64,000 bases of DNA, taken from NCBI RefSeq assembly GCF_003316635.1, contig NZ_QNQP01000016.1:1-64000 (forward strand), in the 5' to 3' direction. A program made the translations under genes and the position numbers. This document shows, piece by piece, positions 35,114 to 44,791 of the stretch. This stretch comes from Roseovarius dicentrarchi (GTDB lineage: Bacteria > Pseudomonadota > Alphaproteobacteria > Rhodobacterales > Rhodobacteraceae). The notes under the pieces are model-generated. The model ran no database searches. It saw nothing but the letters and a program-made list of their open reading frames with translations, and had not been told where the DNA came from. The stretch's first letter is position 1. Each line of letters begins with the position of its first letter.

Positions 35114-35566
35114 ATGCGCTTTATCAGCCATATGGATGCGGCCCTGGCCGAGGCGCGCGCTGCCGCGCAGCGCGGCGAGGTGCCCGTTGGCGCCGTGCTG
35201 CTGGATGCGGCGGGCCGGATCGTGGCGCGGGCCGGCAACCGCACCCGCGAGCTGCATGATCCCACGGCCCATGCCGAAATTCTGGCGATCCGCGCCGCCT
35301 GCGCCGCGGCCGGATCGCAGCGGCTGGGGGGCCATGTCCTATACGTCACGCTGGAGCCGTGCGCGATGTGCGCCGCCGCGATCGCCGCCGCGCGGCTGAA
35401 GGCGGTCTATTTCGGCGCCGCCGATCCCAAATCGGGCGGCGTGTTGCATGGCGCGCGCGTATTCAGCCACCCGCAGGCGCACCATGCCCCGGACGTGTAT
35501 GACGGCATCAACGCAGATGCGTGTGAAAACCTGCTGACTGATTTCTTTGCGGCAAGGCGCAGATAG
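35114..35566 (+). CDS. tadA: tRNA-specific adenosine deaminase
   Basis: 150 residues from the ATG at 35114 with AAGGG just upstream. It converts A34 to inosine in tRNA-Arg(ACG). Zinc ligands His53 and catalytic Glu55 (TAHAEIL) with Cys83/Cys86 (PCAMC) are intact, and DPKSGG matches TadA. Divergent from the pseudouridine synthase; the arrangement is common in alphaproteobacteria. Confidence 0.92.
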   Translation: MRFISHMDAALAEARAAAQRGEVPVGAVLLDAAGRIVARAGNRTRELHDPTAHAEILAIRAACAAAGSQRLGGHVLYVTLEPCAMCAAAIAAARLKAVYFGAADPKSGGVLHGARVFSHPQAHHAPDVYDGINADACENLLTDFFAARRR

Positions 35567-35572
35567 GGAAAC

Positions 35573-36271
35573 TCACCGCCCGATCACCCGCTCAAGATGG
35601 CTGATGTCGGGGATGATCACATCCGCCAAGGGCCTCAGCTTGTCCTCGGTCCCGGTTCCGCTCAGCACCCCGACGGCCAGCCCTGCGCCGCCGGAGCGGG
35701 CAAGTTGCAGATCCTGGATGTTGTCGCCCACCATCGCCGCGGCTGCGGGGGCGGTGCGGGTTTCATGGCAAAAGGCGTAAAGCGCGCCGGGGTCAGGTTT
35801 GTGCCCGTAGCCCGAATCGTAGCCGGCGATGAACTGGAAATAGGGCGTCAGCCCCGCGGATTGCAGGAAAACGCGGATCGCCTCTGCGCTGTCGCTGCTG
35901 GCCACGCCCATTTTATACCCTTGCGCATGCAGCGCGCGGATCGCGTCATACCCGCCTTGGATGGGGACGGCTGTGCGCATGGCGTGTGTGAATATGCTGT
36001 CTATGCCCGCAGTCAGGTCGGCACGTGTCAGCGCCTCGCATTCGGCCAGCCACGCATCGGCAATCTCGGCCGAATTTCCAGCCGCAAACAGCCCGCCCGC
36101 ATCGGCGCGGCCGGTGTCAGGGTCGGCATCGGCAAGCGCCAGCAGCCGCCGGGCCAGCGCCGGATCGCCGCCGGCGGCAAATTCCGCCGCCTGCAAATTG
36201 ATCGACGTCCAGGTCGCATGATAGTCCAGCAGCGTCCCGTCCTTGTCAAAAAGGATAGTTTTGATTGTCAT
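35573..36271 (-). CDS. HAD-family phosphatase (Gph-like)
   Basis: 232 residues. HAD motifs: LFDKDGTLLD (Asp9 nucleophile, Asp11 acid/base), SSDSAE, KPDP (motif III Lys) and MVGDNIQDLQLA. The cap-domain layout resembles phosphoglycolate phosphatase. It is the last gene of the ABC importer operon, 12 nt after the permease. It does not carry phosphonoacetaldehyde hydrolase features, so a role on an imported or derived phosphate ester is more likely (inference). Confidence 0.8.
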   Translation of the reverse strand: MTIKTILFDKDGTLLDYHATWTSINLQAAEFAAGGDPALARRLLALADADPDTGRADAGGLFAAGNSAEIADAWLAECEALTRADLTAGIDSIFTHAMRTAVPIQGGYDAIRALHAQGYKMGVASSDSAEAIRVFLQSAGLTPYFQFIAGYDSGYGHKPDPGALYAFCHETRTAPAAAAMVGDNIQDLQLARSGGAGLAVGVLSGTGTEDKLRPLADVIIPDISHLERVIGR

Positions 36272-36283
36272 ATTTACACCAGA

Positions 36284-37963
36284 TTACCGGATCAGGGTGA
36301 CGCCGCGCGCGCCAGCCAGCCACAGGATGCCGCGCACGATCAGCAGCATGGCCATCACGATTGCCATGATGCAGACCGAAAACGCCGCCGCCTGATTGGT
36401 CGCGCCGCGATCGGCCAGTTGCAGCACCGACACGGCGGCCACCTGCGTCTGCGGCGTGATCAGGAAGATCACTGCCGACAGTGACACCATCGCGCGCATG
36501 AAGAAAAACACGCCGACCCCCAGCAAGGTGGGCCAGAGCAGCGGCAGCGTCACCTTGAACAGGGTGCGCAGCGCGCCGGCGCCCAGCATGGTCGACGCCT
36601 CGTCAAAGGTCGCGCTGACCTGCTTGAGGCTGGTTGTAGTGATCAAAAATCCCTGCGCATGATTGTAGTAGATGTAAAGCAGCACGATCAGCGGGAACGT
36701 CCCGTAGAGAAAGTTCAGCGGGTTCGCCAGGCTGTTGAAAGCCAGCACATAGCCAAGCCCCAGCACCATGCCGGGGATCGAGGCGGGCAGTGTCGACAGG
36801 AACGATATCGGCCCGCTCAGCGGCGTGCGGAATTTCATCGTGACGATGGACGCGCTGAATACGGCGACCACGCCCAGTGTCGCGGTGGCCAGCGCCACGC
36901 CAATGGAATTCCACAATGGCTCGGTCCCGTTCTGCACGTCGAAGGCGTAATGCTCCAGTGTCAGGGTCATGTTGTAGGGCCACAGCTTGACCAGGCTGGC
37001 AAAGAACACGATCAGCGGAATCGACAGGAACAGAATGGCAATGAGGGTGGCATAGATGCCGTAGGCCAGATCGCGCCGCAGATTTGGCCGCACGTCAAGG
37101 GCGACAGATTTGTCCGTCACCTGCGAATGCTGGCGTTTGGAGATATAGCCGACGATCAGCTTGGACAGGGCCGCCGGCACCAGCAGAACAACACCGATCA
37201 CGGCGCCCAAATGGAACTGCGCCTGACCGATCACCTTGTTGTAGATTTCGGTCGCCAGAACGCTGAAATCGCCGCCGATCACGATGGCATTGCCGAAATC
37301 GGTGATAGACAGCGAGAACGCCACGAAGACCGCCGCCGCAATGCCGTAACGTGTCGAGGGCAGGGTAACGGTGCGGAAAATCTTCCACGGTTTCGCCCCC
37401 ATGACGATGGCCCCCTCATAAAGCCGCGCATCGGCCACCGCCAGCGCCGCCGACAGGATCAGGAACGCGTAGGGAAAGGTGTAGAGCGTATTGGCAATGG
37501 TCACGCCCCAGAACCCGTAGATATCCAGCTCGAACCCCAGGAACCTGTTGAAAACGCCATTGCGCCCCAGCAGAAAAATTAGCCCCTGCGCCTGTATCAG
37601 CGACGGCGCGAAAAGCGGTGCCATCACCACCATCCGCAGCACGGATTTCAACACAACATTCGTGCGTTGCAGCGCGTAGGCATAAAAATAGGACAGTGTC
37701 ACCGCACCGATCGCCGACAGGCCGGCCATGCCCAGACTGTTGCGCACCAGCTCCCAAATGCGCGGATCGCCGAGAGTGGCGACATAGTTGCCAAGCCCCG
37801 CGCCACCCCCCACATCGAAGCTGCGCCAGAGGATGGCAAAAACCGGCACAAGGAAGAACACCGCAAGACCGGCAATGACGCAGATCGACAGGATCAGCGA
37901 TACGGCCCCGTCGCCCAGCTTGGGCAACCGGCGGCGCTGCGGGCGGGCGGATGCGCCGGCCAT
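36284..37963 (-). CDS. ABC importer permease, fused two-domain (PhnU2/FbpB type)
   Basis: 559 residues, about twelve membrane helices in two homologous halves, each with an EAA-like loop (ADARLYEGAIVMGAKPWKIF and ATFDEASTMLGAGALRTLF). Length and layout match permeases annotated for 2-aminoethylphosphonate (PhnU2) or ferric iron (FbpB). It shares one base with the ATPase stop (TGATG). Substrate cannot be decided from sequence. Confidence 0.82.
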   Translation of the reverse strand: MAGASARPQRRRLPKLGDGAVSLILSICVIAGLAVFFLVPVFAILWRSFDVGGGAGLGNYVATLGDPRIWELVRNSLGMAGLSAIGAVTLSYFYAYALQRTNVVLKSVLRMVVMAPLFAPSLIQAQGLIFLLGRNGVFNRFLGFELDIYGFWGVTIANTLYTFPYAFLILSAALAVADARLYEGAIVMGAKPWKIFRTVTLPSTRYGIAAAVFVAFSLSITDFGNAIVIGGDFSVLATEIYNKVIGQAQFHLGAVIGVVLLVPAALSKLIVGYISKRQHSQVTDKSVALDVRPNLRRDLAYGIYATLIAILFLSIPLIVFFASLVKLWPYNMTLTLEHYAFDVQNGTEPLWNSIGVALATATLGVVAVFSASIVTMKFRTPLSGPISFLSTLPASIPGMVLGLGYVLAFNSLANPLNFLYGTFPLIVLLYIYYNHAQGFLITTTSLKQVSATFDEASTMLGAGALRTLFKVTLPLLWPTLLGVGVFFFMRAMVSLSAVIFLITPQTQVAAVSVLQLADRGATNQAAAFSVCIMAIVMAMLLIVRGILWLAGARGVTLIR

Positions 37964-39003
37964 CAGCGCAGCACCTGCAATGCCTGCGCGGGGAACCGGG
38001 CGGTCACCTTTTCGCCAATGCCGGGCGCCTGAACCAATCCGTTCATTTCCACCTCAAGCGTTTGGTCCGGCGCGCAGTCAGGCCGCAGCGCGATATGCTG
38101 CAAATTGCCCATGTAGCGCGTTCCTGTCACCGTGCAGGGCAGGGCGTTGTCGCCTGCATCCGCATTGCCGAGCAATGTGATCGCTTCGGGCCGCAGGCCC
38201 AGCGTGGTGGCCCCGTCCAGCGGGCCGGGCAGGGACAAAGCGGCCTCCCCGTATCGCGCAGTGCCATCCGGGCCCGCGCTGACCGGAAGCAGGTTGATCG
38301 CGCCGATAAAATCGGCAACGAACTGCGTCTTGGGCCGTGCATAGAGATCGCGCGCCGTGCCGACCTGCTCGATCTCGCCGTCGCGCAGGACAACGATCTG
38401 ATCGGCCATTTCCAGCGCCTCGTTCTGGTCATGGGTGACCATCACCGTCGTGATGCCGAATTGCTGCTGGATATTGCGGATCTCGCCGCGCAGCCCCGCG
38501 CGCACCTTGGCATCGAGCGCCGACAGCGGCTCGTCCAGCAGCAGAAGCGACGGCTCGGGCGCAAGGGCGCGGGCAATGGCGACGCGCTGCTGCTGCCCGC
38601 CCGACATCTGCTCGGGCAGTTTGTCCGCCTGATCGCCCAGATGCACAAGGTCCAGCATCTCGCGCGCCCGCTCGCGCCGGCGCGCACGGCCCCAACCGCG
38701 GCATTCCAGCCCGTATTGCACGTTGCGGATCGCCGTGAGGTTGGGAAACAGCGAATAGGATTGAAAGACGACGCCAAAATTACGCTCGGACGGGGGCGTG
38801 TCCGACAGATCCTCGGACCCCAGCATGATCTGCCCCGAATCCGGCGTCTCCAGCCCGGCGATGACGCGCAGCAGCGTGGTCTTGCCACAGCCGGACGGTC
38901 CCAGAAAACAGGTCAGACTGCCTGCCGGAATGGTCAGCGACAGGTTGTTCAGCGCCCTGACCGGGCCGTAGGTCTTGGTGATATTCCGGACATCGAGATC
39001 CAT
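37963..39003 (-). CDS. ABC importer ATP-binding protein (PotA/FbpC/PhnT2 type)
   Basis: 346 residues. Walker A GPSGCGKTT (35-43), Q-loop VFQSYSLFPN, signature MSGGQQQR, Walker B LLLLDEPLSALD and switch His in VTHDQNEA, with a C-terminal TOBE domain (residues about 250-340). Coupled to the permease by overlapping codons. A 97-nt gap with a terminator-like hairpin separates it from the binding-protein gene upstream. Confidence 0.88.
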   Translation of the reverse strand: MDLDVRNITKTYGPVRALNNLSLTIPAGSLTCFLGPSGCGKTTLLRVIAGLETPDSGQIMLGSEDLSDTPPSERNFGVVFQSYSLFPNLTAIRNVQYGLECRGWGRARRRERAREMLDLVHLGDQADKLPEQMSGGQQQRVAIARALAPEPSLLLLDEPLSALDAKVRAGLRGEIRNIQQQFGITTVMVTHDQNEALEMADQIVVLRDGEIEQVGTARDLYARPKTQFVADFIGAINLLPVSAGPDGTARYGEAALSLPGPLDGATTLGLRPEAITLLGNADAGDNALPCTVTGTRYMGNLQHIALRPDCAPDQTLEVEMNGLVQAPGIGEKVTARFPAQALQVLR

Positions 39004-39023
39004 GAGGCGCCTTCAATTCTTTG

Positions 39024-39052
39024 GAAAAAAGCGCCCCGCACCGCAGGGGCGC
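39024..39052 (-). terminator. Rho-independent-like attenuator after the binding-protein gene
   Basis: On the minus strand a 7-bp GC stem (39046-39052 with 39031-39037, GCGCCCC/GGGGCGC) and 8-nt loop is followed directly by six T. It stands between the binding-protein stop (39101) and the ATPase start (39003), so most transcripts may end here, giving excess binding protein. Confidence 0.8.
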
Positions 39053-39100
39053 GAGGCACTGACAGGCCGGGGAGAATCCCCCTCAGCCGGTACGCAGCAT

Positions 39101-40099
39101 TCAGCGCTCGTAGCGCTTTTCCCACTCCGAAATGATCGCGGTGCGGTCTTCGGCAGCGGCGGCAAAATCGGTGGGATGCAGCACGTCCGAGGTGTCCTGC
39201 GGCAGGCCGGCATCAAGGAACTCCTGCGGCTTCTCGCCGCCCGGCATGGTCACGATCGCCTTCCACTTGCCATAGGCGGTCGCCGCCTCGGGTGTCACTG
39301 TCCAGTCGAGGAAACGCTTGGCGTCTTCCTTGTTGTCCGAGGATGCCACCAGCGCGTTCGCCTCCAGCTCGTTGCCGGAGCCTTCGGAGGGGATGACCAT
39401 GGTGATCGGATATCCCTCGTTGATGTTCTTGATCGCGCGCATGTCGTAGGACGCACCGACCACATATTCACCGGCGGACGCCGCATGGCAGGGCTTGGAG
39501 CCGGACTTGATATATTGCGCGACGTTCTTGTCCAGCTTGTCGAGGAAGGCCCAGCCATCCTCTTCGCCCATCATCTGCAAGAGCGAGCTGATCTGGATGT
39601 AGCCCGTACCGGACGATGCGGGGTTCGGCATCACGACCTCGCCCTTGAACGCCGGATCGGTCAGGTCCGCCCAGGATGTCGGCATCTCCAGGCCCTTGTC
39701 CTTCAGCCGCTCGTTGTTGACGCAAAAGGCGGCCATGTATCCCGACACGGCAAACCATTTGTCCTCGGGCGACCGGAACTGCGCCGGGATCTGCTTGACG
39801 CCATCGGGGGCGTAGGGCTCCAGCGTTTTTTCGATCTGCGGGTTGACGATCGCCGACGCGGCAAAGCCCCACAGAACGTCATGCTGGGGGTTGCCCTGCT
39901 CGGCGATGATGCGCGCGACCAGATCGCCCTGCGACAGGCGCAGCATGTTCATTTCGACATCCGGCATCGCCTCGCGTGCCAGATCGAGGAACGCCGCCGC
40001 CTCGTCCTCCTCGTAGGATGTGTAGATGGTCAATTCGCCCGCCGTGGCGGCGGTGCTCATCATCAATGCAGATATCAGGGTGACTGTCTTGAAAGTCAT
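39101..40099 (-). CDS. Periplasmic binding protein of Fbp/PhnS2-type ABC importer
   Basis: 332 residues with a signal peptide (MTFKTVTLISALMMSTAATA). Mature start GELTIYTSYEEDEAAAF is typical of the SBP family that holds ferric-iron, putrescine and putative aminoethylphosphonate binders; IPSEGSGNELEANALV and length agree with the PhnS2 group. No twin Tyr iron-binding motif is obvious, which weighs against a ferric-iron binder. GAGGACC serves as SD. Divergent from the DeoR gene. Confidence 0.78.
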   Translation of the reverse strand: MTFKTVTLISALMMSTAATAGELTIYTSYEEDEAAAFLDLAREAMPDVEMNMLRLSQGDLVARIIAEQGNPQHDVLWGFAASAIVNPQIEKTLEPYAPDGVKQIPAQFRSPEDKWFAVSGYMAAFCVNNERLKDKGLEMPTSWADLTDPAFKGEVVMPNPASSGTGYIQISSLLQMMGEEDGWAFLDKLDKNVAQYIKSGSKPCHAASAGEYVVGASYDMRAIKNINEGYPITMVIPSEGSGNELEANALVASSDNKEDAKRFLDWTVTPEAATAYGKWKAIVTMPGGEKPQEFLDAGLPQDTSDVLHPTDFAAAAEDRTAIISEWEKRYER

Positions 40100-40290
40100 A
40101 TTGGTCCTCGTCGCTTGGGATTTCGGAGTTTCGCTGAAAGGTAGCCTACAAATTGTAAGGAATATGACAAGCGAAATGTAAAATTTCTTCCAAAAGCGTG
40201 CAAGTCACCATATTTTGAGTATATCATGACGACACATTCTACCCCAGCCCGCTGGCCGCGCCCCGGCAAAGACGAATCGGACAACCGCCA
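40100..40290. promoter_or_regulatory. Divergent promoter/operator region of ABC operon and deoR-type gene
   Basis: 191 nt, AT-rich in its middle. It holds an inverted pair TTTCGCT (40129-40135) and AGCGAAA (40170-40176), 34 nt apart, with a further TTTCG at 40121, plausible half-sites for a DeoR-family repressor. AT-rich TACAAATTGTAAGG (40148-40161) contains a short palindrome ACAAATTGT. Confidence 0.45.
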
Positions 40291-41064
40291 ATGAAGATCG
40301 CCCCCGATAAAAAGGAAATGCGCCGCCGCGCCCTGTCACAGATTGTCGAAGAGTACGGCCATATCAGCCTGACCGAGGCGGCGAAAAACCTCGGCGTGTC
40401 TGTGCAGACCGTGCGCCGCGACGCGCTTGAACTGGAACAGCAGGGATGCGCGCGGCGCACCCACGGCGGCATCGCCTTTACCGGCGCGCTGGACCGCGGT
40501 GCCTACCAGCAACGTCGCCGCACCCAAACTGCTGAAAAGAAACGGATCGCGGGCCGTATCGCCGATCTGGTGCCGGACGGGGCCACGGTGTTTCTGGATA
40601 TCGGAACCACCTGCGAGGCGGTTGCACTGGCCCTGCTTGAACGCCGCAACCTCAAGATCGTCACCTACAGCATCCGCAGCGCGATGCTGTTTGACGGGCG
40701 CGAGGATTTCACCGTTGTCATACCCGGCGGCGTCGTGCGCCACATCGACGGCGCAATCATCGGCACCGGCGCCGCAGATTTCATCGCGCAATTCAATTTC
40801 GACTACGCCATCATCGCTGTCAGCGGCATGGATATGCAAGGATGCCTGCGCGACGACGACGATTTCGAAGTGCAGCGCGTCCGCATCGCCATGGCCCAAT
40901 CGCGCAAGATCGTGCTGGCCTTGACCTCGAACAAAATCGGCACGGGCGGGCTGGTCAAGCTTTGCGATCTGCGCGAAATCGACATTCTTGTAACCAACGA
41001 CCAACTGCCGCCACCGCTTTGCGATCTGGTCATCCAGACCGATATCGACATCGTACCCCTCTGA
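40291..41064 (+). CDS. DeoR/GlpR-family transcriptional repressor
   Basis: 257 residues. N-terminal DeoR helix-turn-helix (YGHISLTEAAKNLGVSVQTVRRDALELEQQG, seen in two helices; RRTHGG) and a C-terminal sugar-phosphate-type sensor domain with FLDIGTTCEAVALAL and VIPGGVVR. Family members sense phosphorylated metabolites, which fits an importer operon that ends in a HAD phosphatase. Divergent from that operon, so probably its regulator. Confidence 0.85.
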   Translation: MKIAPDKKEMRRRALSQIVEEYGHISLTEAAKNLGVSVQTVRRDALELEQQGCARRTHGGIAFTGALDRGAYQQRRRTQTAEKKRIAGRIADLVPDGATVFLDIGTTCEAVALALLERRNLKIVTYSIRSAMLFDGREDFTVVIPGGVVRHIDGAIIGTGAADFIAQFNFDYAIIAVSGMDMQGCLRDDDDFEVQRVRIAMAQSRKIVLALTSNKIGTGGLVKLCDLREIDILVTNDQLPPPLCDLVIQTDIDIVPL

Positions 41065-41394
41065 GCGCCTGCTGCCGAAGCAAATTTCGACACAGCCCTA
41101 TTGCGAGCAAATCGCCGGTCCCCCCAGTCCGAGCCGCACAGGGAACGGTGCCAGCCCACGGGTGTCACCGCGAAAGATACCGGTTGGAACCGTCTGCCTG
41201 CTATCGAATTTCGCCGCTGCTTGCCCCCTTCCTTATCCCTGCTCAGTGTACTCTATGAACCACCGACCGTTAAGAAAGCGCTAAAACCGGCAAGAAAACC
41301 CAAAACCACACTGAGAACTGTTTTTTCCTTGAAAGGGGCGATCCTTGGTGCCCCTCCCATGTTTTTTCTTGGTAAAAATACCCAAATTCCGCGG
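41065..41394. other. 330-nt intergenic stretch without a gene
   Basis: Between the DeoR stop and the UPF0173 stop. No open frame resembles a protein. Two features stand out near the right end: a weak hairpin AGGGGC (41334-41339) with GCCCCT (41350-41355) followed six nt later by six T (41362-41367), a possible end for the deoR transcript; and one copy of the 23-nt dispersed element (41361-41383) on the minus strand. Confidence 0.5.
41361..41383 (-). repeat. 23-nt dispersed intergenic element, copy 2
   Basis: Minus strand GGGTATTTTTA-CCAAGAAAAAAC, starting 12 nt after the stop of the UPF0173 gene. It differs from the copy at 46026 only in the three central bases. Confidence 0.65.
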
Positions 41395-42087
41395 TCAGAG
41401 GTCAATCGCCTCCATCACCTGTGGCTCGATGACGTTGACGCCGGGCAGGGCCGCAACCATGGCGTCGGCGTTTTGCTCCAGCGCATCAAAGGTGCGGTAA
41501 TGGCAGGGGATGACGGTCTTGAAATCGAAAAATGTCCTGGCCGCATAGGCCGCGCGGCGCATGTCCATGGTGAAATGTCCGCCAGCACAAAGGATGCCGA
41601 TCTCGGGCGCGTGCAGCGCCTGAAACACGCCCATATCGGCCATCACATCGGTATCGCCGCTCAGATAAATGGTGCGGCCGTCGTGCTTGATCATGTAGCC
41701 GCACTCGCTGCCTGCCGCCTGCGGGCCGTCCTTGCCGGCAAAACTGCTGGAATGGGTGGCGTGGACCATGGTCACGCGCACGCCGCCCAGATCGACGGTG
41801 CCGCCCTTGTTGAAACCGATTGTCTCGATTCCCTCATTCTCGGCCCAGTGGTTCATCAGGTCGAACTGGCCAACCACCGGGATCGCCAGATCGCGCGCCA
41901 GATCCAGCGTGTCGCTGGCGTGGTCGAAATGGGCATGGGTCAGCAGGATATGCGTCGCGCCTTGGGTCGCGGCATCGTGCTGCGCCTCGGGTAGCATCGG
42001 ATTGCCGGTCAGCCACGGATCAATCAGCAGCGTCTGCCCGCCCCATTCGATCCGGAAAGAACTGTGTCCAAGCCAGATGATCTTCAT
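41395..42087 (-). CDS. UPF0173-type metal-dependent hydrolase (metallo-beta-lactamase fold)
   Basis: 230 residues. GHSSFRIEW at the N-terminus, metal motif THAHFDHASD (HxHxDH), later GDTD and the terminal CHYRTFD are those of the YtkL/UPF0173 group. The reaction is unknown. SD GGAGG lies 8 nt before the ATG. It stands alone, divergent from gatC. Confidence 0.88.
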   Translation of the reverse strand: MKIIWLGHSSFRIEWGGQTLLIDPWLTGNPMLPEAQHDAATQGATHILLTHAHFDHASDTLDLARDLAIPVVGQFDLMNHWAENEGIETIGFNKGGTVDLGGVRVTMVHATHSSSFAGKDGPQAAGSECGYMIKHDGRTIYLSGDTDVMADMGVFQALHAPEIGILCAGGHFTMDMRRAAYAARTFFDFKTVIPCHYRTFDALEQNADAMVAALPGVNVIEPQVMEAIDL

Positions 42088-42233
42088 AGTCTTGCCTCCG
42101 TCATTGTTTTGCCAACGCTAGCACAGCGCGCGCCGCGTGCCACCGGTTCCGCCCCGGATTGGCCCGGAATACTTGCACCCGCTCCGGGGCGGCGCTAAAC
42201 GCAGGGCTGACGCTCAATTCCAGAGGATCGCCC

Positions 42234-42521
42234 ATGTCCATCGACACCAAGATCGCCGCGCGGGTGGCCAAACTGGCCCGCATCCGCGTCGAAGATGACG
42301 CGCTGCCCGCGCTGGCCGCTGAATTCAACACCATCCTCGGCTTTATCGAGCAGCTGGGCGAAGTGGATGTGGACGGGGTCGAGCCGATGACATCCGTCAC
42401 CCCCATGCGCCTGCCGCGCCGCGCCGACGCGGTGACCGATGGCAGCCAGCAGGCGGCGGTTCTGTCGAATGCGCCCGATGCGCGCGAAGGGTTTTTTGCT
42501 GTGCCGAAGGTGGTGGAATAA
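42234..42521 (+). CDS. gatC: Asp-tRNA(Asn)/Glu-tRNA(Gln) amidotransferase subunit C
   Basis: 95 residues from the ATG at 42234 (SD AGAGGAT). GatC pattern: [35 protein letters not shown]. It stabilises the GatA-GatB interaction in transamidation of mischarged tRNA. Its TAA shares a base with the gatA ATG. gatB is not in the window, which is common in this group. Confidence 0.93.
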   Translation: MSIDTKIAARVAKLARIRVEDDALPALAAEFNTILGFIEQLGEVDVDGVEPMTSVTPMRLPRRADAVTDGSQQAAVLSNAPDAREGFFAVPKVVE

Positions 42522-44008
42522 TGTCCGATCTGAACAAACTGACCATCGCGGATGCACGCGACAGCCTGCGCCGCGGCGACATCACCAGCGCCGAACTGAC
42601 CGAGGCATGCCTGACCGCCATTAGCGGCGCCGGCGCTCTGAACGCGTTCGTCCACGACACCGCGCAAATCGCGCGTGACATGGCTGCTGCTGCCGACAAA
42701 CGCCTGCAAGCGGGCGATGCGCCCGCCCTGTGCGGCATCCCGTTGGGCATCAAGGATCTGTTCTGCACCAAGGGCGTGGCCAGTCAGGCCGCCAGCGGCA
42801 TCCTCGACGGGTTCGTGCCGGAATACGAATCGACCGTCACCGCGAAACTGTTCGAGGCGGGCAGCGTCATGCTGGGCAAGCTGAACATGGACGAATTCGC
42901 CATGGGATCATCGAATGAGACCAGCGTTTATGGCAATGCGGTCAATCCGTGGCGCCGCGCGGGCGACGATGCGGCGCTGACGCCGGGCGGCTCGTCCGGT
43001 GGCTCTGCTGCCGCTGTCGCGGCTGATCTGTGCCTTGGCGCGACCGGCACCGATACGGGCGGCTCCATTCGCCAGCCTGCCGCCTTTACCGGCATCACCG
43101 GGATCAAGCCGACCTACGGGCGCTGCTCGCGCTGGGGGGTGGTGGCGTTCGCCTCGTCCCTGGATCAGGCCGGGCCGATGACGAAAACCGTGCGCGATTC
43201 GGCGATCATGCTGGGCGCGATGTGCGGCCACGATCCCAAGGACAGCACCAGCGCCGACATGGCCGTGCCGGATTTCGAGGCGATGCTGTCGGGCGACATA
43301 TCCGGCAAGGTGATCGGCATCCCCAAGGAATACCGCATGGACGGCATGCCGTCCGAGATCGAAAAGCTGTGGGCAGACGGCACCGCGATGCTGAAGGATG
43401 CAGGCGCCGAAATCCGCGACATTTCCCTGCCGCACACCAAATACGCGCTGCCCGCCTATTACGTCATCGCCCCGGCCGAGGCGTCCAGCAACCTCGCGCG
43501 CTATGACGGCGTGCGCTATGGCCACCGGGCCAAACTGGCGCCGGGCGACGGCATCACCGAGATGTACGAGAAAACCCGCGCCGAAGGCTTCGGCGCGGAG
43601 GTGCAGCGCCGCGTCATGATCGGCACCTATGTGCTGTCGGCGGGCTTCTATGACGCCTATTACAATCGCGCGCGCAAGGTGCGCACCCTGATCAAGCGCG
43701 ATTTCGAGCAGGTGTTCGAGGCCGGCGTTGATGCGATCCTGACCCCCGCCACCCCCAGCGCCGCCTTCGGTCTGGGCGAGATGGCCAGCGCCGATCCGGT
43801 GCAGATGTATCTGAACGACGTCTTTACCGTGACGGTCAATCTGGCGGGCCTGCCCGGCATCACCGTGCCGGCCGGGCAGAACGCCGAAGGGTTGCCCTTG
43901 GGGCTGCAACTGATCGGGCGGCCGTGGGAAGAGGGCGATCTGCTGAATTGCGCCTACGCGCTGGAGCAGGCGGCCGGTTTTGTAGCCAAGCCTGATAAAT
44001 GGTGGTAA
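42521..44008 (+). CDS. gatA: Asp-tRNA(Asn)/Glu-tRNA(Gln) amidotransferase subunit A
   Basis: 495 residues. Amidase-signature triad: Lys78 (GIKDLF), cis-Ser158 ([11 protein letters not shown]) and nucleophile Ser182 ([11 protein letters not shown]). It releases ammonia from glutamine for the GatCAB reaction. Translationally coupled to gatC. Confidence 0.96.
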   Translation: MSDLNKLTIADARDSLRRGDITSAELTEACLTAISGAGALNAFVHDTAQIARDMAAAADKRLQAGDAPALCGIPLGIKDLFCTKGVASQAASGILDGFVPEYESTVTAKLFEAGSVMLGKLNMDEFAMGSSNETSVYGNAVNPWRRAGDDAALTPGGSSGGSAAAVAADLCLGATGTDTGGSIRQPAAFTGITGIKPTYGRCSRWGVVAFASSLDQAGPMTKTVRDSAIMLGAMCGHDPKDSTSADMAVPDFEAMLSGDISGKVIGIPKEYRMDGMPSEIEKLWADGTAMLKDAGAEIRDISLPHTKYALPAYYVIAPAEASSNLARYDGVRYGHRAKLAPGDGITEMYEKTRAEGFGAEVQRRVMIGTYVLSAGFYDAYYNRARKVRTLIKRDFEQVFEAGVDAILTPATPSAAFGLGEMASADPVQMYLNDVFTVTVNLAGLPGITVPAGQNAEGLPLGLQLIGRPWEEGDLLNCAYALEQAAGFVAKPDKWW

Positions 44009-44038
44009 ATGCGCGAGTCTCATGCAAGCGAGGCGAAT

Positions 44039-44788
44039 GTGACTAAGCGAATTCTTATGGCAGGTGCGGCCCTTGTGGCATTGGGCGCCTGCGCACCCAC
44101 CATTCCCGAAAGCGGCCCCGACAGCGGCGCCGGTGTCGGATTTGGCAGCTATAGCGAATATGAGGCCCGGCAGGCGGCGCGCGAGGCGCAGCTGACGGGT
44201 GCGGCGCTGCCCGCGCCGGACGCGGTCAGCAGCCAGCCGCTCGGCGGGCCTGCCAGCGGCAGCAATGAGGCCGACGATATCGCGGCCCAGACCCGCGCGG
44301 CACTGGGCACCGACCCGGAGGATCTGGCGGCCAATTCGGGCAAGCCGATCGTTCAGGCCGGCCCAAATAACCCTGCGCCGCAGATTGCCGATGCGCCGGG
44401 CATTTCGGATGAAAACAGCTTTGACGCGGTCAGCGCGAACCGCTCGATCGAGGATGACGCGGCCCGCGTGGCGGCGCAGCGCCAGCAGTATCAAATCGCA
44501 TCGGTTCAGTCCGTCCCCAGCCGCGATGGCAGCGAGGGGCCGAACATCGTCGCCTATGCGCTTAGCAGCAAACATGCGCCCGGCACGCAGATCTACCAGC
44601 GCATCGGGCTGAACAAACAGTCGAAATTTGAACGCAACTGCGCGGTCTATCCCGGCCCGGATATGGCGCAGATCGCCTTTTTGGAAAAGGGCGGGCCAGA
44701 GCGGGACCGTCTGGGGCTGGATCCTGATGGCGACGGGTTTGCCTGTTCGTGGGATCCGCGCCCGTTCCGCAAGGCCGCTGGCGGCTAA
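44039..44788 (+). CDS. Lipoprotein with C-terminal Excalibur-like DPDGDGxAC motif
   Basis: 249 residues from a GTG at 44039 preceded by GAGG; an ATG at 44009 directly after the gatA stop would add 10 polar residues. Lipoprotein signal RILMAGAALVALGAC. A long Ala/Gln/Asp-rich, probably disordered region follows, then a C-terminal domain with NCAVYPGPDMAQ and LGLDPDGDGFACSWDP, an Excalibur-like calcium-binding motif with paired Cys. Function unknown; probably periplasmic, membrane-anchored. The amidase gene follows 3 nt later. Confidence 0.7.
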   Translation: MTKRILMAGAALVALGACAPTIPESGPDSGAGVGFGSYSEYEARQAAREAQLTGAALPAPDAVSSQPLGGPASGSNEADDIAAQTRAALGTDPEDLAANSGKPIVQAGPNNPAPQIADAPGISDENSFDAVSANRSIEDDAARVAAQRQQYQIASVQSVPSRDGSEGPNIVAYALSSKHAPGTQIYQRIGLNKQSKFERNCAVYPGPDMAQIAFLEKGGPERDRLGLDPDGDGFACSWDPRPFRKAAGG

Positions 44789-44791
44789 ATC

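Noticed and set aside
36284..40099. Ferric iron (FbpABC) transporter as a firm call
   Set aside because: The layout fits, but the binding protein does not show a clear paired-tyrosine iron site and the operon ends in a phosphatase; left as substrate unknown.
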